64,000 nucleotides of DNA from Okapia johnstoni. Taxonomy: Eukaryota > Chordata > Mammalia > Artiodactyla > Giraffidae. The stretch spans positions 101,251,461 through 101,315,460 of the forward strand of contig CM044307.1 in the NCBI GenBank assembly GCA_024291935.2, written 5' to 3'. Made by a program: the position numbers and the translations under genes. Position 1 is the stretch's first letter. Every line of letters begins with the position of its first letter. Below are positions 14,001 through 29,000 of the stretch, piece by piece. The notes under the pieces are model-generated. The model made no database searches. It was not told where the DNA came from and was given only the letters and a program-made list of their open reading frames with translations.

Positions 14001-17000
14001 AGCATCAGGGTCTTTTCCAATGAGTCAGCTCTTCACATCAGGTGGCCAAAGTATTGGAGTTTCAGCTTCAGCATCAGTCCTTCCAATGAATATTCAGGAT
14101 TGATTTCCTTTATGATTGACTGGTTGGATCTCTTTGCAGTCCTTGGACTCACAAGAGCTTTCTCCAACACCACAGTTCAAAAGCATCAATTCTTTGGCGC
14201 TCAGCTTTCTTTATAGTCCAACTCTCACATCCATACATGACTACTGGAAAAACCATAGCTTTGACTAGATGGACCTTTGTTGGCAAAGTAATGTCTCTGC
14301 TTTTCAATATGCTGTCTAGGTTGGTCATAGCTTTTCTTCCAAGAAGCAAGCATCTTTTAATTTCATGGCTGCAATCACCATCTGTAGTGATTTTGGAGCC
14401 CCCCAAAATAAAGTCTCTCATTGTTTCCATTGTTTCCCCATCTATTTGCCCTGAAGTATTGGGACAGGATGCCATGTTCTTCATTTTCTGAATGTTTACC
14501 AGTCATATTTTCCCTTTCCTTGGATGCCTTCTTTATCATATCCTCAACTGGGTTCTTGATTAGTTCATAGCATCATCTATTCTGCTTGCAAGGAAAACAT
14601 TCTAGAGATTCACTGGGAAATGAATCAACCTTGCTATATATTTTAAGAATTCAAGAAAATTTGTAACTCCTAAACAGTCTTTAGTGATACTGTTGATATT
14701 TCTACCAGTTCAAACAAATATGTTGACACCATCAAGGCAGTGAAGGGGCCTCAAAGCCAGTACTCTGGAATCAGGATTCCCAAGTTCAAATTCTGCCTTT
14801 GACACTTACCGGCTTACTTCTCTACAGCTTATTCTGCTTATCTGTAAAATGACAATAATATTATCTACTTCACAGGGTTCTTGTTAGAATTAAGTGAAAT
14901 AATTTATATAAAATTTCTGATCATGGTGTCTGTCACAAATGAATTTTATACATGATCAATACCACTTCACTAATGTTGGGGACCTCTTTATTTCCTTCAG
15001 GTCCAGAAATGATTACTCCATCAGACTTCACTGCAATTATCATGCTAACAACGACGCCGGGTTTGGAATGTGAGGTATGACTGAGTAATGTCTACAGCTA
15101 TCTGTCTTTTCCTGATTGTGTCTATTAATGTTTCTGTATCACTATCCAACTGCTATTAAAATTCTCTTGGTATGCTCTCAAGTCTTTCTTTGTTAAATTA
15201 ACTATGCCTTACATTTTAACAATTGTATTTCCTTAACTGTTAGATATTTCTTAATAATTAGATTCTGGTTACACTAAGAAAAATAAAATGAAATGCAAAT
15301 AAAGTCTTAAAGATGATTCCTTAATAACAATAAGTTTGTATTAATTAGGTGTAATAATAATTACATGTGTTAATTTAATACTCTTATTAATTTATTAATT
15401 AGATATTTTATTAATTTGATAACAAAAATTAAGTGTGATTCTTTAATAATTCTTTAATGATGATAATTCCTTATAGTAATAAAGGGTATATTTTCAGTTT
15501 CTCTGTAAATTAGGCATTCAAAAATATTTATCAAGCAGCTACTATATGCCATCTGTTGATCTGTGCACATGTTCAGTTATGTCTGACTCTGTGCAACCCT
15601 TTGAACTGTAGCCCACCAGGCTCCTCTGTCCATGGGATTATCCAGGCAAGAATATTGGAGTGGGTTGCCATTTTCTCCTCCAAGGGATCATCCTGACCCA
15701 GAGCTCGAACCCGCACCTCCTGTGTCTCCTGCATTGCAGGCATATTCTTTACCTGCTGAACCACTGGGGCACTGTACAAAATGATGAAGATATATGAGTA
15801 AGCAAAAAAAGATAAGGTCATTGAATCCCAGAGCTAGTAATTGTCTTGGCTGAGACTTGAGAAATTATCTCCTTACTCCAAATACGCCACTTGTTCTGGT
15901 AAACCAATTATTTATCCAACTAATATTTATTCAGCACTAACTATTGCTGGCTAGGAGCTATTCATGTAAATTACTGCTTTTACAGAGTTTACATTTTATT
16001 GAATTCTGAAGTAGCCAATAAGCAAATTTAATTTGCCAAGTTATATAAAACATTAGAGATTGCTGCTCAGGAGAAAAATAAGACTATTTAAAATGAAACA
16101 ATTTTCACTGATCCTCATTAATAGAGTAACTGTTACTTTAAAGAAAAAAATCTGAAGAAGTTGAGAGAGTGAACCATGCAAAGAACCATGCAAAGCAATC
16201 CAGGCAGAGGGATCAGCAAGTGCAAAGGCCCTGATCTGAGAATGTACCTAACATCTTAAAACAATGAAAGAATGGCAAGGAGGTCATGCAGTAAGTACAC
16301 AGTAAAATAGTAGGAAATAGATTATGTAAGGCCTTGTGGCGGAGAAGGCAATGGCACCCCACTCCAGTACTCCTGCCTGGAGAATCCCGTGGACGGAGGA
16401 GCCTGGTAGGCTACAGTCCATGGGGTCGCTAAGAGTCGGACACGACTGAGCGACTTCACTTTCCCTTTTCCCTTTCATGCACTGGAGAAGGAAATGGCAA
16501 CCCACTCCAGTGTTCTTGCCTGGAGAATCCCAGGGACGGCGGAGCCTGGTGGGCTGCCGTCTATGGGGTCGCACAGAGTCGGACATGACTGAAGCGACTT
16601 AGCAGCAGCAACAGCAGCAGCAGCAAGGCCTTGTGGATGATTGTAAAGACTGTGGCTTTCATTCTAAGTGACTTAGGAAGAGCAAAGGGAGATTTTTGAG
16701 CAGAGGAATTACATGATCTGATTTGTTTCAGGATCATTTCAGCTTCTGTGTTGAGAGTAGGGTGTAAAGAGACAGGAGAACCAGTTATAAGAGGTTATTG
16801 CAGGAATTTAGACAAGAGATTGATGGTGATAGCAGTGAAGATGGTGAGAAATGCCTGGATTCTGGATCTATTCTGAAGAGAGGCTGTAGAAATTGCTGAA
16901 GAATTAGATATGGGGTGTGAATGAAAAGAGGCTTCCCAAGTGGCACCAGTGGTTAAGAACCCACATGCCAGTGCAGGAGACATAAGAGACACGAGTTTGA

Positions 17001-20000
17001 TCCCTGGGTTGGGAAGATTCCCTGGAGCAGGGCACGGCAATCCACTCCAGTATTCTTGCCTGGAGAATCTCAAGGACAGAGGAGCCTGGCAGGCTATCAT
17101 CCATAGGGTCACAAAGAATCGGACATAACTGAGGCAACTTAATATGCATGTACACGCTAAAATGAAAAAGAGGCAGTCAGAATTCTAAGAGTTTTGCCTT
17201 GAACAACTGAAGGATAAAGTTGATATTAATCAGAATGGAGAAATTGTGGGAAGTGAAGTTCTAGGGTGGGTATAGCCAAGAGTTCAGTTTCTTCATGTAA
17301 AAGTAAGGATTCCTCTTAGACATTAAAAGGCTATTAATATGTGTATACGGATTTGGTGAACACAAGTCAAGGTTAGTGCAGAGATCCAGTTACGTTGAAA
17401 TTTTCATATTTCTCCGTGGACAAATGTTATTTAATATTGTGGGATTAGATGATGTCACAAAGGGATTGAGTGTAGTCATGGAAGAGAGAGGGACCACTAC
17501 AACTTCAACAGATTGAGAAACAATGACAAACACGCAAAGGATATTAACCACTGAAATAGGAGAAAACGGAGGAAGGTGTAGGTGATCTGGTAGCCAAGGA
17601 AAGAAAAACATTAAGAAAGATGGTGAAATAAGCTGTACTAAATATGCCAGTAGATCAAATCTGAGTTTAAAGATTTTTTTACTAGAGTGGAAGGTATAGA
17701 TTCTTTAGGTAGTTTAGACGTTGTTTAGGGGTTTTTGTTTTCTGCTAACTGCTTTCATTTTCTTGGTTAAATGGAAAAGAAGATCAATATCTAGGAATTG
17801 ATCCAATTCATACACAGATAATTTGACAAGATTGAATTTGACTATTTGCCTACCTTTGGCTTTTAAATTAAGAAGTCTTCACTTAATAATTTTACTATTT
17901 AGAAAATTATTTACCTCTTATCCTTTTTATTTTATCATGTATAACATTGGAATGATAGAAACCAATCTACAAAATTTAGGGAGCTTAAGTGAAAAGAAAT
18001 ACTTCATTAGTGCATGATATGTAATAGGTGCTAAAGAGGTGTTAATTTTTCTTCCTCCATCCCCTGAGATACAGTGTGAAGCAGTGGTCAACAGCACTGA
18101 TTTTTCAGAGTAACAATGCCAGAATTTAAGTTCTGATTCACTATCTACTAGCTATGAAACTCAGGGAATTTAGTTTGACCTTAAACCTGATTTCCTATCT
18201 ATGAAATAGGGAAAAATTTTAATACCTACCTCAGAGGGTGTTTTTGTGGAAATAAAATGGACTAATTAGAACAATGTCTAGAGCATAATAAGTGGGATGA
18301 TATTTACCATTGCTACAGTTATTACAGGATATAATTTATAAACTTTGAAAAATCTTCAGCTTTATCTAGAAGTCTGTGAGCTATAAGTAAAAAAATAAAT
18401 TTTAATGATTCTATCCAGATACTGCCCAACTGATATCACATTTGATTTTTAATGAAATATTTGGATAATATTATTGTAATTTTTTAAACTGACATTAACA
18501 GAAGTCTTAATCATAGTAGCTTTATGCAACATAGTGTGAAGGGTCAATTGCCACTGTTTTAAGTCTGCTTGCAGAACACTAATCTAGATAATTTAGGACA
18601 AGACTTCAGTTTTCTCAGAAGTTGGGTATGTGGGCAGTTCTGATATCAAATCAATATTAAGGTAAGTTAAATGAATCATACTGCTGAGTATTTTAGAGAA
18701 GATACCTCAACAAAAGCATTGTGAAATTTTCGTTGTTCATCTTTCAAAAGATTTTGTATTTAGGAAATGTATACTATAGGCAATGTGAATGGGAAATTTA
18801 AAAATTAAAACATTAGTTGAAAACGAAAAAAAAAATGCATTAATTTTCTTTTTTATTAACAGCCTCTACAATTTGATCCTGTTTATAATTGTAGCCAATA
18901 TATATGCCTTAACATGGAATGGAAGTTGTACAACTGGTCTCTTAATTGCCCAAAGGACTTGGAAATGCCTGACTGTGGTTTCCGGGGAAGACCTGTTCAA
19001 GTGAACAGTGATATCTGTTGCCCTGAGTGGGAATGTCCGTGTGAGTTTGCATTTCTTATGTGACAATCAATTTTAAATCAGGGGAGATGGTTATTTTTTT
19101 GAAGCTATCACTTCATCAAGTCAAAGTTCATTTGACTTACGATTTTGGTTTTCAGTAACTTTCAGAGTTGCTTTTTGTCAAACATAATAAAACCAATTTG
19201 AAAGATGTTTTTAAAGGAGAAGTTATTGCTGTAATATAAATAATTAGTTAATAGACTAAATCTACTCTCTATCACTTTTTAGGTCGGTGTTCCATGTTGT
19301 CAGAACTCAGCATTATTACTTTTGATGGAAATAATGCAGCATTATATAGCATGGCTTCTTATATCTTAGTAAGAATTCCTGGGGAAGTTATAGTTGCTCA
19401 TATTGAAAAATGTTCCATGAATCAGGTAAGTCATAATTTATCCTTGTGTCATTTATTCATAAATCTAGCAGCTGAAGTATGTCACAACATTAGGTATTCC
19501 CACAATAAGAAGGGACTCAAAAATTTACTGAGATTTATCTTCTGGCACTTAAAACATGAATATATTTCAAGTGAATATATTTAAAGGCATATAATATTAA
19601 TCCAAATAATGTTTTTAAAAGTCAAGTAGTGTATTTTTTTTAAATGTTTTTTCTTTATACCTTTTTTTTTTCAGAATGGAAACTCATTTAAAAAGCTAGT
19701 GAGTATTTGCAAAATGTTTAGTAAATTACTTCTATTTATTGCTAAAATTATGTTTAACTCCATAAATTTTCAATTTTTTTTCAAATGAAGGCTTCCTCTG
19801 GAAGAGTCTCTGGACTTTGTTTTAAGAAGTTAAATTTGACCACATCTCTACATAAAGTACTTGTCAATCGGGTAGCAAGAAAGGTAGGAACACAAAGTTA
19901 AAACATATCTTCACCTTAGATGAAACTGAGAAATTATGTAAGTACAGTTATTTCTGAAAAGAGGGGAATTAAGCATATCACTGGATTTTCATTGCTGTCA

Positions 20001-23000
20001 TGTCTAATCATTCTTTTTAAGGACAGTATACAAATGTGTTTCATAATCTTATATGTCTCCTACCATAACCTGCCAACTGTTGCAAATGTTTCTCCATCTG
20101 TGAGGTTACTGAAACCGCCATGTTGAACATTCTAAAGCTCTCTGGATAATGTGAGTTGCCAAGCTTCCTAGTGTTAGAGTTAATGTTACTGTTTCAAATT
20201 AGACAAAGTAGAAATGAGGTAAAAGAGGGGATCATAAGGTTGCAAAGAGTAGCAGGCAGCCAAGAATACCAGAATGAAGACCACTGAGATAACAAATGGA
20301 AAGAGTAGTTTTGAAGTATTGATACTGTTAATTGATAGCTAAAATAAGAAAAAAAAAGAAGGAATATTTAAAGTTATTGAAATAAATGGGAGAAGAGCAA
20401 TGCATCATTAAAAAGTTGGAAAGAAGCCTTTTGATTTTTCAGGAAAAACCTTTATCCCAAGGAATTATGCTTACTCAATAGGAGTGTTGAAAGCTGGATG
20501 CTTCACTCAGATATATAGTGCAGTCTGTGGTCAGTTGTATCTGACTCTTTGCAACCCTGTGGACTGTAGCCCACAAGGCTACTCTGCCCGTGGGATTCTC
20601 CAGGCAAGAATATTAGAATAGGACCATTTCCTCCTCCAGGGATCGTCCCAACCCACAGATTGAACCCACGTCTGTTGCGTCTCCTGCATTGGCAGGCAGA
20701 TCCTTTACCACTAGCACCACCTGGGAAGCCCTCAGATATACTTGGTGCTCTCAAAAATAGAAGAAAGTAATATAAAAAAATTTAGCTAAAAATGGCTGAG
20801 ATGTTATGGGTTTTTCAGAAATAATTCTGTTAGCACAGGCCATAGATTCTGAACTGGAAACGGTGTTAAAGCGAGTCTATATAGAGTAAAATGTCAGAAA
20901 GTTTAGCAGCAGTGACCCCGTAGGAGACTGATCTAGACTTGCCTCTGAGTGTCCAGGAGTCTCTGGCGGAGGCATGGGTCAGCGGTGTCCTGCTGCAGGG
21001 TCGGGGGCACTGAGGTCGGCAGTATGTGCATGGGACCTTTTGAAGGAGGTCACCATCATCTTCATTACCTCCACCATAGTTTGGTCTCAGGTCAAACAAC
21101 AGGGAGGGAACACAGCCCTTCCTGCCCATCAACAGAAAATTGGATTAAAGATTTACTGAACATGGCCCTGCCCATCAGAACCAGACCCAGTTTCCCCCTC
21201 AGTCAGTCTCTCCCATCAGGAAGCTTCCATAAGCCTCTTATCCTTCTCCATCAGAGGACAGACAGAATGAAAACCACAATCACAGAAAACGAATCAAACT
21301 GATCACATGGACCACAGCCTTGTCTAACTCAATGAAACTATGAGCCATGCCGTGAAGGGGCACCCAGACAGGTCATGGTGGAGAGTTCTGACAAAATGTG
21401 GTCCACTGGAGAAGGGAATGGCAAACCACTTCAGTATTCTTGAATTGAGAACCCCATGAAAAGGCAAAAAGAGATGACACTAAAAGATGAATTCCCCAGG
21501 TCAGTAGGGGCTGAATATGTTACTGGAGAAGAGTAGAGAAATACTCCAGAAAGAATGAAAAGACAGAGCCAAAGCAAAAACAACTCCCAGTTGTGGATGT
21601 GACTAGTGATGAAAGTAAAGTCTGATACTGTAAAGAACAATCTTACATAGGAACCTGGAATGTTAGGTCCATGAACCAAGGCAACTTGGAAGTGGTCAAA
21701 CAGGAGATGGCAACAATGAACATCGACATTTTAGGAACAGTGAACTAAAACGGACTGAAATGGGCGAATTTAACTCAGATGACCATTATATCTACCACTG
21801 TGGGCAATAATCCCTTAGAAGAAATGGAGTAGTCCTCATAGTCAATAAAGAGTCCAAAATGCAGTACTTGGATGCAATCTCAAAAATGACAGAATGATCT
21901 CAGTTCGTTTCCAAGGCAAACAATTCAATATCACAGCAATCCAAGTATATGCCCTAACCAGTAATGCTAAAAAAGCTAAAGTTGAAAAGTTCTATGAAGA
22001 CCTACAAGACCTTCTAGATCTAACACCTCAAAAAGATGTCCTTTTCATTATAGGAGACTGGAATGCAAAAGTAGGAAGTCAAGAGGTATCTGGAGTAACA
22101 AGCATATTTGGTCTTGGAGTACAGAATGAAGCAGGGCAAAGGCTAACAGAGTTTTGTCAAAGAATGCAGTGGTCATAGCAAACACCCTCTTGCAACAACA
22201 CAAGAGAAGACTCTACACATGGACATCACCAGATGGTCAATACTGAAATCAGATTGATTATATTCTTTTGCAGCCAAAGATAGAGAAGCTTTATACAGTC
22301 AGCAAAAACAAGACCAGGAGAGCTGACTGTGGCTCACATCATGAACTCCTTATTGCAAAATTCAGACGAAAATTGAAGAAAGTAGGGAAAACCATGACAC
22401 CATTCAGGTATGACCTAAATCAAATCCCTTAACATTATACAGTAGAAGTAACAAATAGATTCAAGGGATTAGATCCGATAGACAGAGTGCCTGAAGAACT
22501 GTGGACAGAGGTTCCTGACATTGTACAGCAGGAAGTTATCAAGACCATCCCCAAGAAAAAGAAATGCAAAAAGGCAAACTGGTTGTCTGAGGAGACCTTA
22601 CAAATAGCTGTGAAAAGAAGAGAAGGGAAAGGCAAAAGAGAAAAGAGATATACCCATTTGAATGCAGAGTTCCAAAGAATAGCAAGGAGAGATAAGAAAA
22701 CCTTCCTCAGTGGCTAAAGCAAAAAAATAGAGGTAAACAATAAAATGAGAAAGACTAGAGATCTCTTAAAGAAAATAGGAGATACCAAGGGAATATTTCA
22801 TGCAAAGATGGGCACAATAAAGGACAGAAACGATATGGACCTAACAGAAGCAGAAGAGATTAAGAAGAGGTGCAAGAAAACACAGAAGAACTGTACAAAA
22901 AAGATTTTCATGACCCAGATAACCATGATGGTGTGATCACTCACTTAGAGCCAGACATCCTGGAATGCGAAGTCAAGTGGGCCTTAGGAAGCATCACTAT

Positions 23001-26000
23001 GCACAAAACTAATGAAGGTGATGGAATTCCAGTTGAGCTATTTCAAATCCTCAAAGGTGATGCTGTGAAAGTGCTGCATTCAATATGCCAGCAAATCTGG
23101 AAAACTCAGCAGTGGCCACAGGACTGGAAAAGGGCAGTTTTCATTCCAATCCCAAAGAAAGGCAATGCCAAAAATGTTCAGACTAGCACACAATTGCACT
23201 CATCTCACATGTTAGCAAAGTAATGCTCAAAATTCTCCAAGCCAGGTTTCAAAAGTATGTGAACCATGAAATTCCAGATGTTCAAGCTGGATTTAGACAA
23301 GGCAGAGGAACCATAGATCAAATTGCCAACATCCATTGGATCATCAAAAAAGCAAGAGAGTTCCAGAAAAACATCTACTTCTGCTTTATTGACTATGCCA
23401 AAGACTTCAACTGTGTGAATCACAAAAAGTTGTGGAAAATTCTTAGAGATGGTAGTATCAGACCACCTTACCTGCCTCCTGAGAAATCTTTGTGCAAGTC
23501 AAGAAGCAACAGTTAGAACTGGACATGGGAGAACAGACTGGTTCCAAATAGGAAAAGGAGTACGTCAAGGCTGTATATTGTCACCCTGCTTGTTTAACTT
23601 CTATGCAGAGTACATCATGTGAAATGCCAGGCTGGATGAAGCACAAGCTGGAATCAAGATTGCCGGGAGAAATACCAATAACCTCAGATACGCAGATGAC
23701 ATCACACTTATGGCAGAAAGCGAAGAAGAACTAAAGAGCCTCTTGATGAAAGTGAAAGAGGAGAGTGAAAAAGTTTGCTTAAAACTCAACATTCAGAAGA
23801 CTAAGATCATGGCATCTGGTCCCATCACCTCATGGCAAATAGATGGGAAAACAGTGGAAACAATGAGAGACTTTGTTTTTTGGAGTGCCAAAACCACTGC
23901 AGATGGTGACTGCAGCCATGAAATTAAAAGACACTTGCTCCTTGGAAGAAAAGCTATGACCAATCTAGATGGCATTTCAAAAAACAGAGACATTACTTTG
24001 CCAGCAAATGTCCATCTAGTCAAAGGTATGTTTTTTCCAGTAGTCATGATGTATCGATGTGAGAGTTGGACTATAAGAAAGCGGAACATCAAAGAATTGA
24101 TGCTTTTGAACTGTGGTGTTGGAGAAGACTCTTGAGAGTCCCTTGGACTGCAAGGAGATCCAACCAGTCCATCCTAAAGGAAATCAGTCCTGAATATTCA
24201 TTGGAAGGACTGATGTTGAAGCTGAAACTCCAATACTTGGGCCATGTGATGCGAAGAACTGACTCATTGAAAAATACCCTGATGCTGGGAAATTTGAAGG
24301 CAGGAGGAGAAGGGGACAACAGAGGATGAGATGGTTGGATGACATCACTGACTCGATGGCCATGAGTTTGAACAAGCTCTGCGAGTTGGTGATGGACAAA
24401 GGAAGCCCAGCATGCAGCAGTCCATGGGGTCACAGAGTCAGACAAAACTGAGTGACTGAACTGAACTGAAACTTAAAATTGAATGCATGGCTTTTTTGGA
24501 TGCTAGAGTATCTATATATATCTTTGACTTTAATAAGGTTGGCATATAATAGTGGGTAGGAAATATGCCTGAACCTGGTCAGCACCATGGTTGTGAACAT
24601 TTTGCTGTAAGGGCTTATTTTCAGCTTCAGCTGAGCTGATGACTGGTCATGTATTCAGCTGAAAACTTATTAACTTAAAAAATCATTTAGTGAGTTTATG
24701 TGATAAAATGAAACAGGTCCTGATCTCAAGTAACTTGCAGTTGTGTGTGGGGTGCATACATGTAATTTTCTGCCAATTAAAGGCAGCAGGAGCTAAAACA
24801 ATAGAATCATGACTAAGGTATCATGGAAACAGATAAGGCTCATTTAAATGCCATGTATAGGAGGGTCAAACAGATATTTTTGGAGAAGGTGACACCTGAG
24901 ATAAATCTTAAAGAATGAGTAGAAATTCAGCAGGCAAAGGATGTTTCAGCTTGAGGGTGGCAGGGTGAGGAAGAAATTGAATAGTTAGTCAGGTATAACT
25001 TTGAGAATTTTACTGATAGTTATACAGCTCATGGTTCATTGTCATCTTGTTATTTAAAGCACTGTTTTCAAAGTAAAATCCTTAGATTGCTTATATTAGT
25101 ATTACAAAGAAAGCATGTCAAAAATATAAAATCTAGAATCCAGCTGAAAACTTGAAAGTAGAATTTCTGAAAATCCTAATCTTTACCAAGCCTCACAGAT
25201 GGTTGTTATGCGCATTATAAGTAAACAAACACTGATTTAGATCAAAGAGAGAACCCAGATTAAAGAATACCTCCTGATAAAAAAAACTTTACCTTAAATT
25301 GATATTAGGAAGTAATAATGCAATCAACATATATTGAGTGAAGCAAATTAAAATAGTATATAACTCAGAAGAAAGTTTTGTTTTGTAGAAAACAAAAGGC
25401 AATGTTGTTGTTTAGTCGCTGAGTAATGTCTGACTCTTTTGTAACTGTAGCCTGCTGAGATCCTCTGTTTATGGGGTTTTCCAGGCAAGAATACTGAAGT
25501 GGGTTACCATTTCCTTCTCCAGGGCATCTTCTCAACCCAGGGACTGAACCCAAGGCTCCTGCCACATCCCCTGCATTGGCAGGTGGATTCTTTACCACTG
25601 AGCTACCTGGGAAGCCCCCATATATTGAATATAACAAGACACAGCAAAAGAACAATAAAAGAATTTAGGAGTTCTGAGAAACTGTGATAGCAACAGGTTG
25701 TATATTAAAACATAAACATTGTTCTAACAGGTATAAATGCATTATGTAATTTTAGGTAGAAGTGGATTCTGTTGTTGTGCCTTTGCCCTTTTCTAATCAA
25801 GATCTGTCCATAGAGGATTCTGGTTCAATGTATGTGATTACTACTCCAGCTGGACTAATCATAAAGTGGACTCATCTTACGGGGATTGTAGACATTCATT
25901 TTGGCTCTCAATTTAACTTGTCATCCTACACAGAAGGGCTTTGTGGTGAGCACTGCTTTTCAAATATCTGTTTCTTCTACTACTTTTTTTCCTGTTCACA

Positions 26001-29000
26001 TTACACAGCTTTGGCCCCTCATTCCCTGCTTTGTTTCGATTAGAGAGATGTTACTAACTTTCAGTACCTCATGTAAATACTGAAGGAAACAATGTCTTTC
26101 TATAAATGGAAAGCAAGAGGCAAGATAATACAGTTCAACGTGGGTGTTTTTTTAGAGATATATGCTTACCACTATTGCTACAATACTGTTTGCAATCCTA
26201 CTATCTCATCTTTATTAAGCATTAATGAAGTGTCAGGCATTATTTTACAAACTTTAACTCATTCGATTCTAGCAGTAGCTCTAATAAGTAGGCACCAGTG
26301 TTAATTTACGGAGAAGGCAATGGCACCCCACTCCAGTACTCTTGCCTGAAAAATCCCAAGGATGGAGGAGCCTGGTAGGCTGCAGTCCAAGGGATCGCGA
26401 AGAGTTGGACACGATTGAACGACTTCACTTTCACTTTTCACTTTCATGCATTGGAGAAGGAAATGGCAACCCACTCCAGTGTTCTTGCCTGGAGAATCCC
26501 AGGAACGGCGGAGCCTGGTGGGCTGCCGTCTGTGGGGTTGCACAGGGTCGGACACGACTGAAGCGACTTGGCAGCAGCAGCAGCAGTGTTAATTTATAAG
26601 TGATAAAAATGGGGCATAGATTGATTAAAAACTTAACTTTGTCTCTTACTTACTTTTTAAAGTTTGAAATCAAAGAAAGCTTAGTTAAGTCATCTTCAAA
26701 GTTATGTTCACGGAACACAATGTTCTGAATATTAGTCCCAGTTTTGTTATGAAGTGTAAAGCCTAGATATAACTTTACACTTAGGTTTCATATCACAATG
26801 TGTTATATAGATACATAGCTACAAGCCAAAGGAAACAAATTAGAAATACCTCCAGGTAGTGAAAAATTTGGCTTAAAGCTCAACATTCAGAAAACTAAGA
26901 TCATGGCATCTGGTCCCATCACTTCATGGCAGATAGATGGGGAAACAGTGGTGACAGTGGCTGACTTTATTTTTGGGGGCTCCAAAATCACTGCAGATGG
27001 TGACTGCAGCCATGAAAGTAAAAGGCACTTACTCCTTGGAAGGAAAGTTATGACCAACCTAGACAGCATATTAAAGAGCAGAGACATTACTTTGCCAACA
27101 AAGGTCCATATAGTCAAGGCCACCATTTTTCCAATGGTCATGTACGGATGTGAGAGTTGAGCTATAAAGAAAGCTGAGCACCGAAGAATTGATGCTTTTG
27201 AACTGTGGCGTTGGAGAAGACTCTTCAGAGTCCCTTGGACTGCAAGGAGATCCATCCAGTCCATCCTAAAGGAGATAAGTCCTGGGTGTTCATTGGAATG
27301 ACTGATGTTGAAGCTGAAGCTCCAATACTTTGGCCACCTGAGGCGAAGAGCTGACTCATTTGAAAAGACCCTGATGCTGGGAAAGAGTGAAGGCAGGAGG
27401 GGAAAGGGACAATAGAGGATGAGATAGTTGGATGGCATCACCAACTCAATGGACATGGGTTTGTGTGGACTCCAGGAGTTGGTGATGGACAGGGAGGCTG
27501 GTGTGCTGCGATTCATGGGGTCACAAACAGTCAGACACGACTGAGCGACTGAACTGAACTGAACATAAAAAAAAATTCTGACTGATGTCTGCTAGGCTAT
27601 CCCGTTTACAGATGTTTAAGTGGGCATCAGTTTCCTTATCTTTCAAATGGGAATAGTAAAATCTACCTTCACAATTGTTGTTAGAATTGAATGTGAAAGT
27701 TAATATAAAACTCTGAAGACATTGTTTAATACAGTCAGTAAATATTAGCTTAGCACAAATATACCTATTTTAAGCTCACTAAATATTAATTGAGTAAAAG
27801 TTTATGGATGAGTTTCTGAGTATCTGACCTTATGCTTGATGCTGATGACTCAAAAGAAATAGACCAGGTGCTTACTCTCAACAAACTGCCTGAAACACCC
27901 AAATTTCTTCTTCAAAAATTTAAAGCCTTTAGTGGAAAGTTTGGCTAAAATGGTTGATAATTTTCTTGCCTGCTTAGAGCATGCTAAACATAGCACAGCC
28001 TTCTCTGGAATTTAAGTTATCATTGTGGAAATAGTCATTGAGTATGCATTGTATTGTTTGTACATAAAAATTCAATAGGTATTACTGAATAATAACTCAG
28101 AGACATTGGGAATGCATATTTTTTTCTGATTTATCACTTCTGTATCCTATGACTTCTGTTTGATTTTCATGTTTGTTTTCTTCTTTTACTGTCAGCTCGT
28201 GCTTTTATGGAGACAGTATGCTAACTGGATTCTTAACTAATCACTACAGAGAACGGGCTAGGGTCACCTTTTTGCTAACAAAGGTCACCCTCTAAACTTC
28301 CTGACTTCTACAGTGGGAGAGTGGTGGTTTGTTTAAAGAAAAGCAGGGTGCTGGCTGATAGAGTTGTAATGACCCAAAGTGAGCAGGGACACCAGAATGG
28401 GAGGTCTATATTGACAACTTGTTTTACAAAGAAATGTGAAGTCTGCAGGAGTGGTGGCTGGAGGTGCAATGAGAACATATTTTTACTAGCAATTACCTTT
28501 CCCCAGGAGAGTTTAGACTTTTAAAATAGCTGTTTTACAGTATAGTTGACTTAACTTGAGGTATTTTTAGTTTTGTTTGTTTTGGTTATTTACTTACATT
28601 TTTTCACCATATTCAGTTTCCTGTATATTTATAGGTATGGGGCAACTATGGCAGCAGAAACCTTTATTGATCTTTATATAACTGCTTGAGGATTAAGATT
28701 TGATACCTGAAAAAAATGTATTTCTTTTATAGCTAGGAGTCTTAGGAATTAAGAAAAAAATATATCTTAGAGTAGAGTGGAATTCAGGTAAGGTATGATC
28801 AGGATCTAGGTTCATTTCTCTCTACTTCCCTTGGCTTTGCACTTGACTAGATAAAAAGTAAGTTATGCCCTCTAGTCTGGGGAATACCTTGTCAGATTGA
28901 AGAACTACTTCTTCATTTAGGAGATAGTCGTAATAATGAAAGAACACTGAGACAGAATCAATCTTCTCTTTCTTCTCCTATGATCTTTTCACAAATCTTG

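Larger units (their letters stand above)
15900..17655 (-). mobile_element. L2 LINE, long antisense copy with two SINEs inserted
   Basis: The + strand reads as reverse-complement L2: 'aatatttattcagcactaac', 'ccaggcagagggatcagcaa', 'aaggccttgtggatgattgt', 'gagcagaggaattacatgat' and 'gggattgagtgtagtcatgg'. It is split by the Bov-A2 at 16,340-16,624 and the Bov-tA at 16,931-17,160. It is one of the longest old repeats here. Confidence 0.55.
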
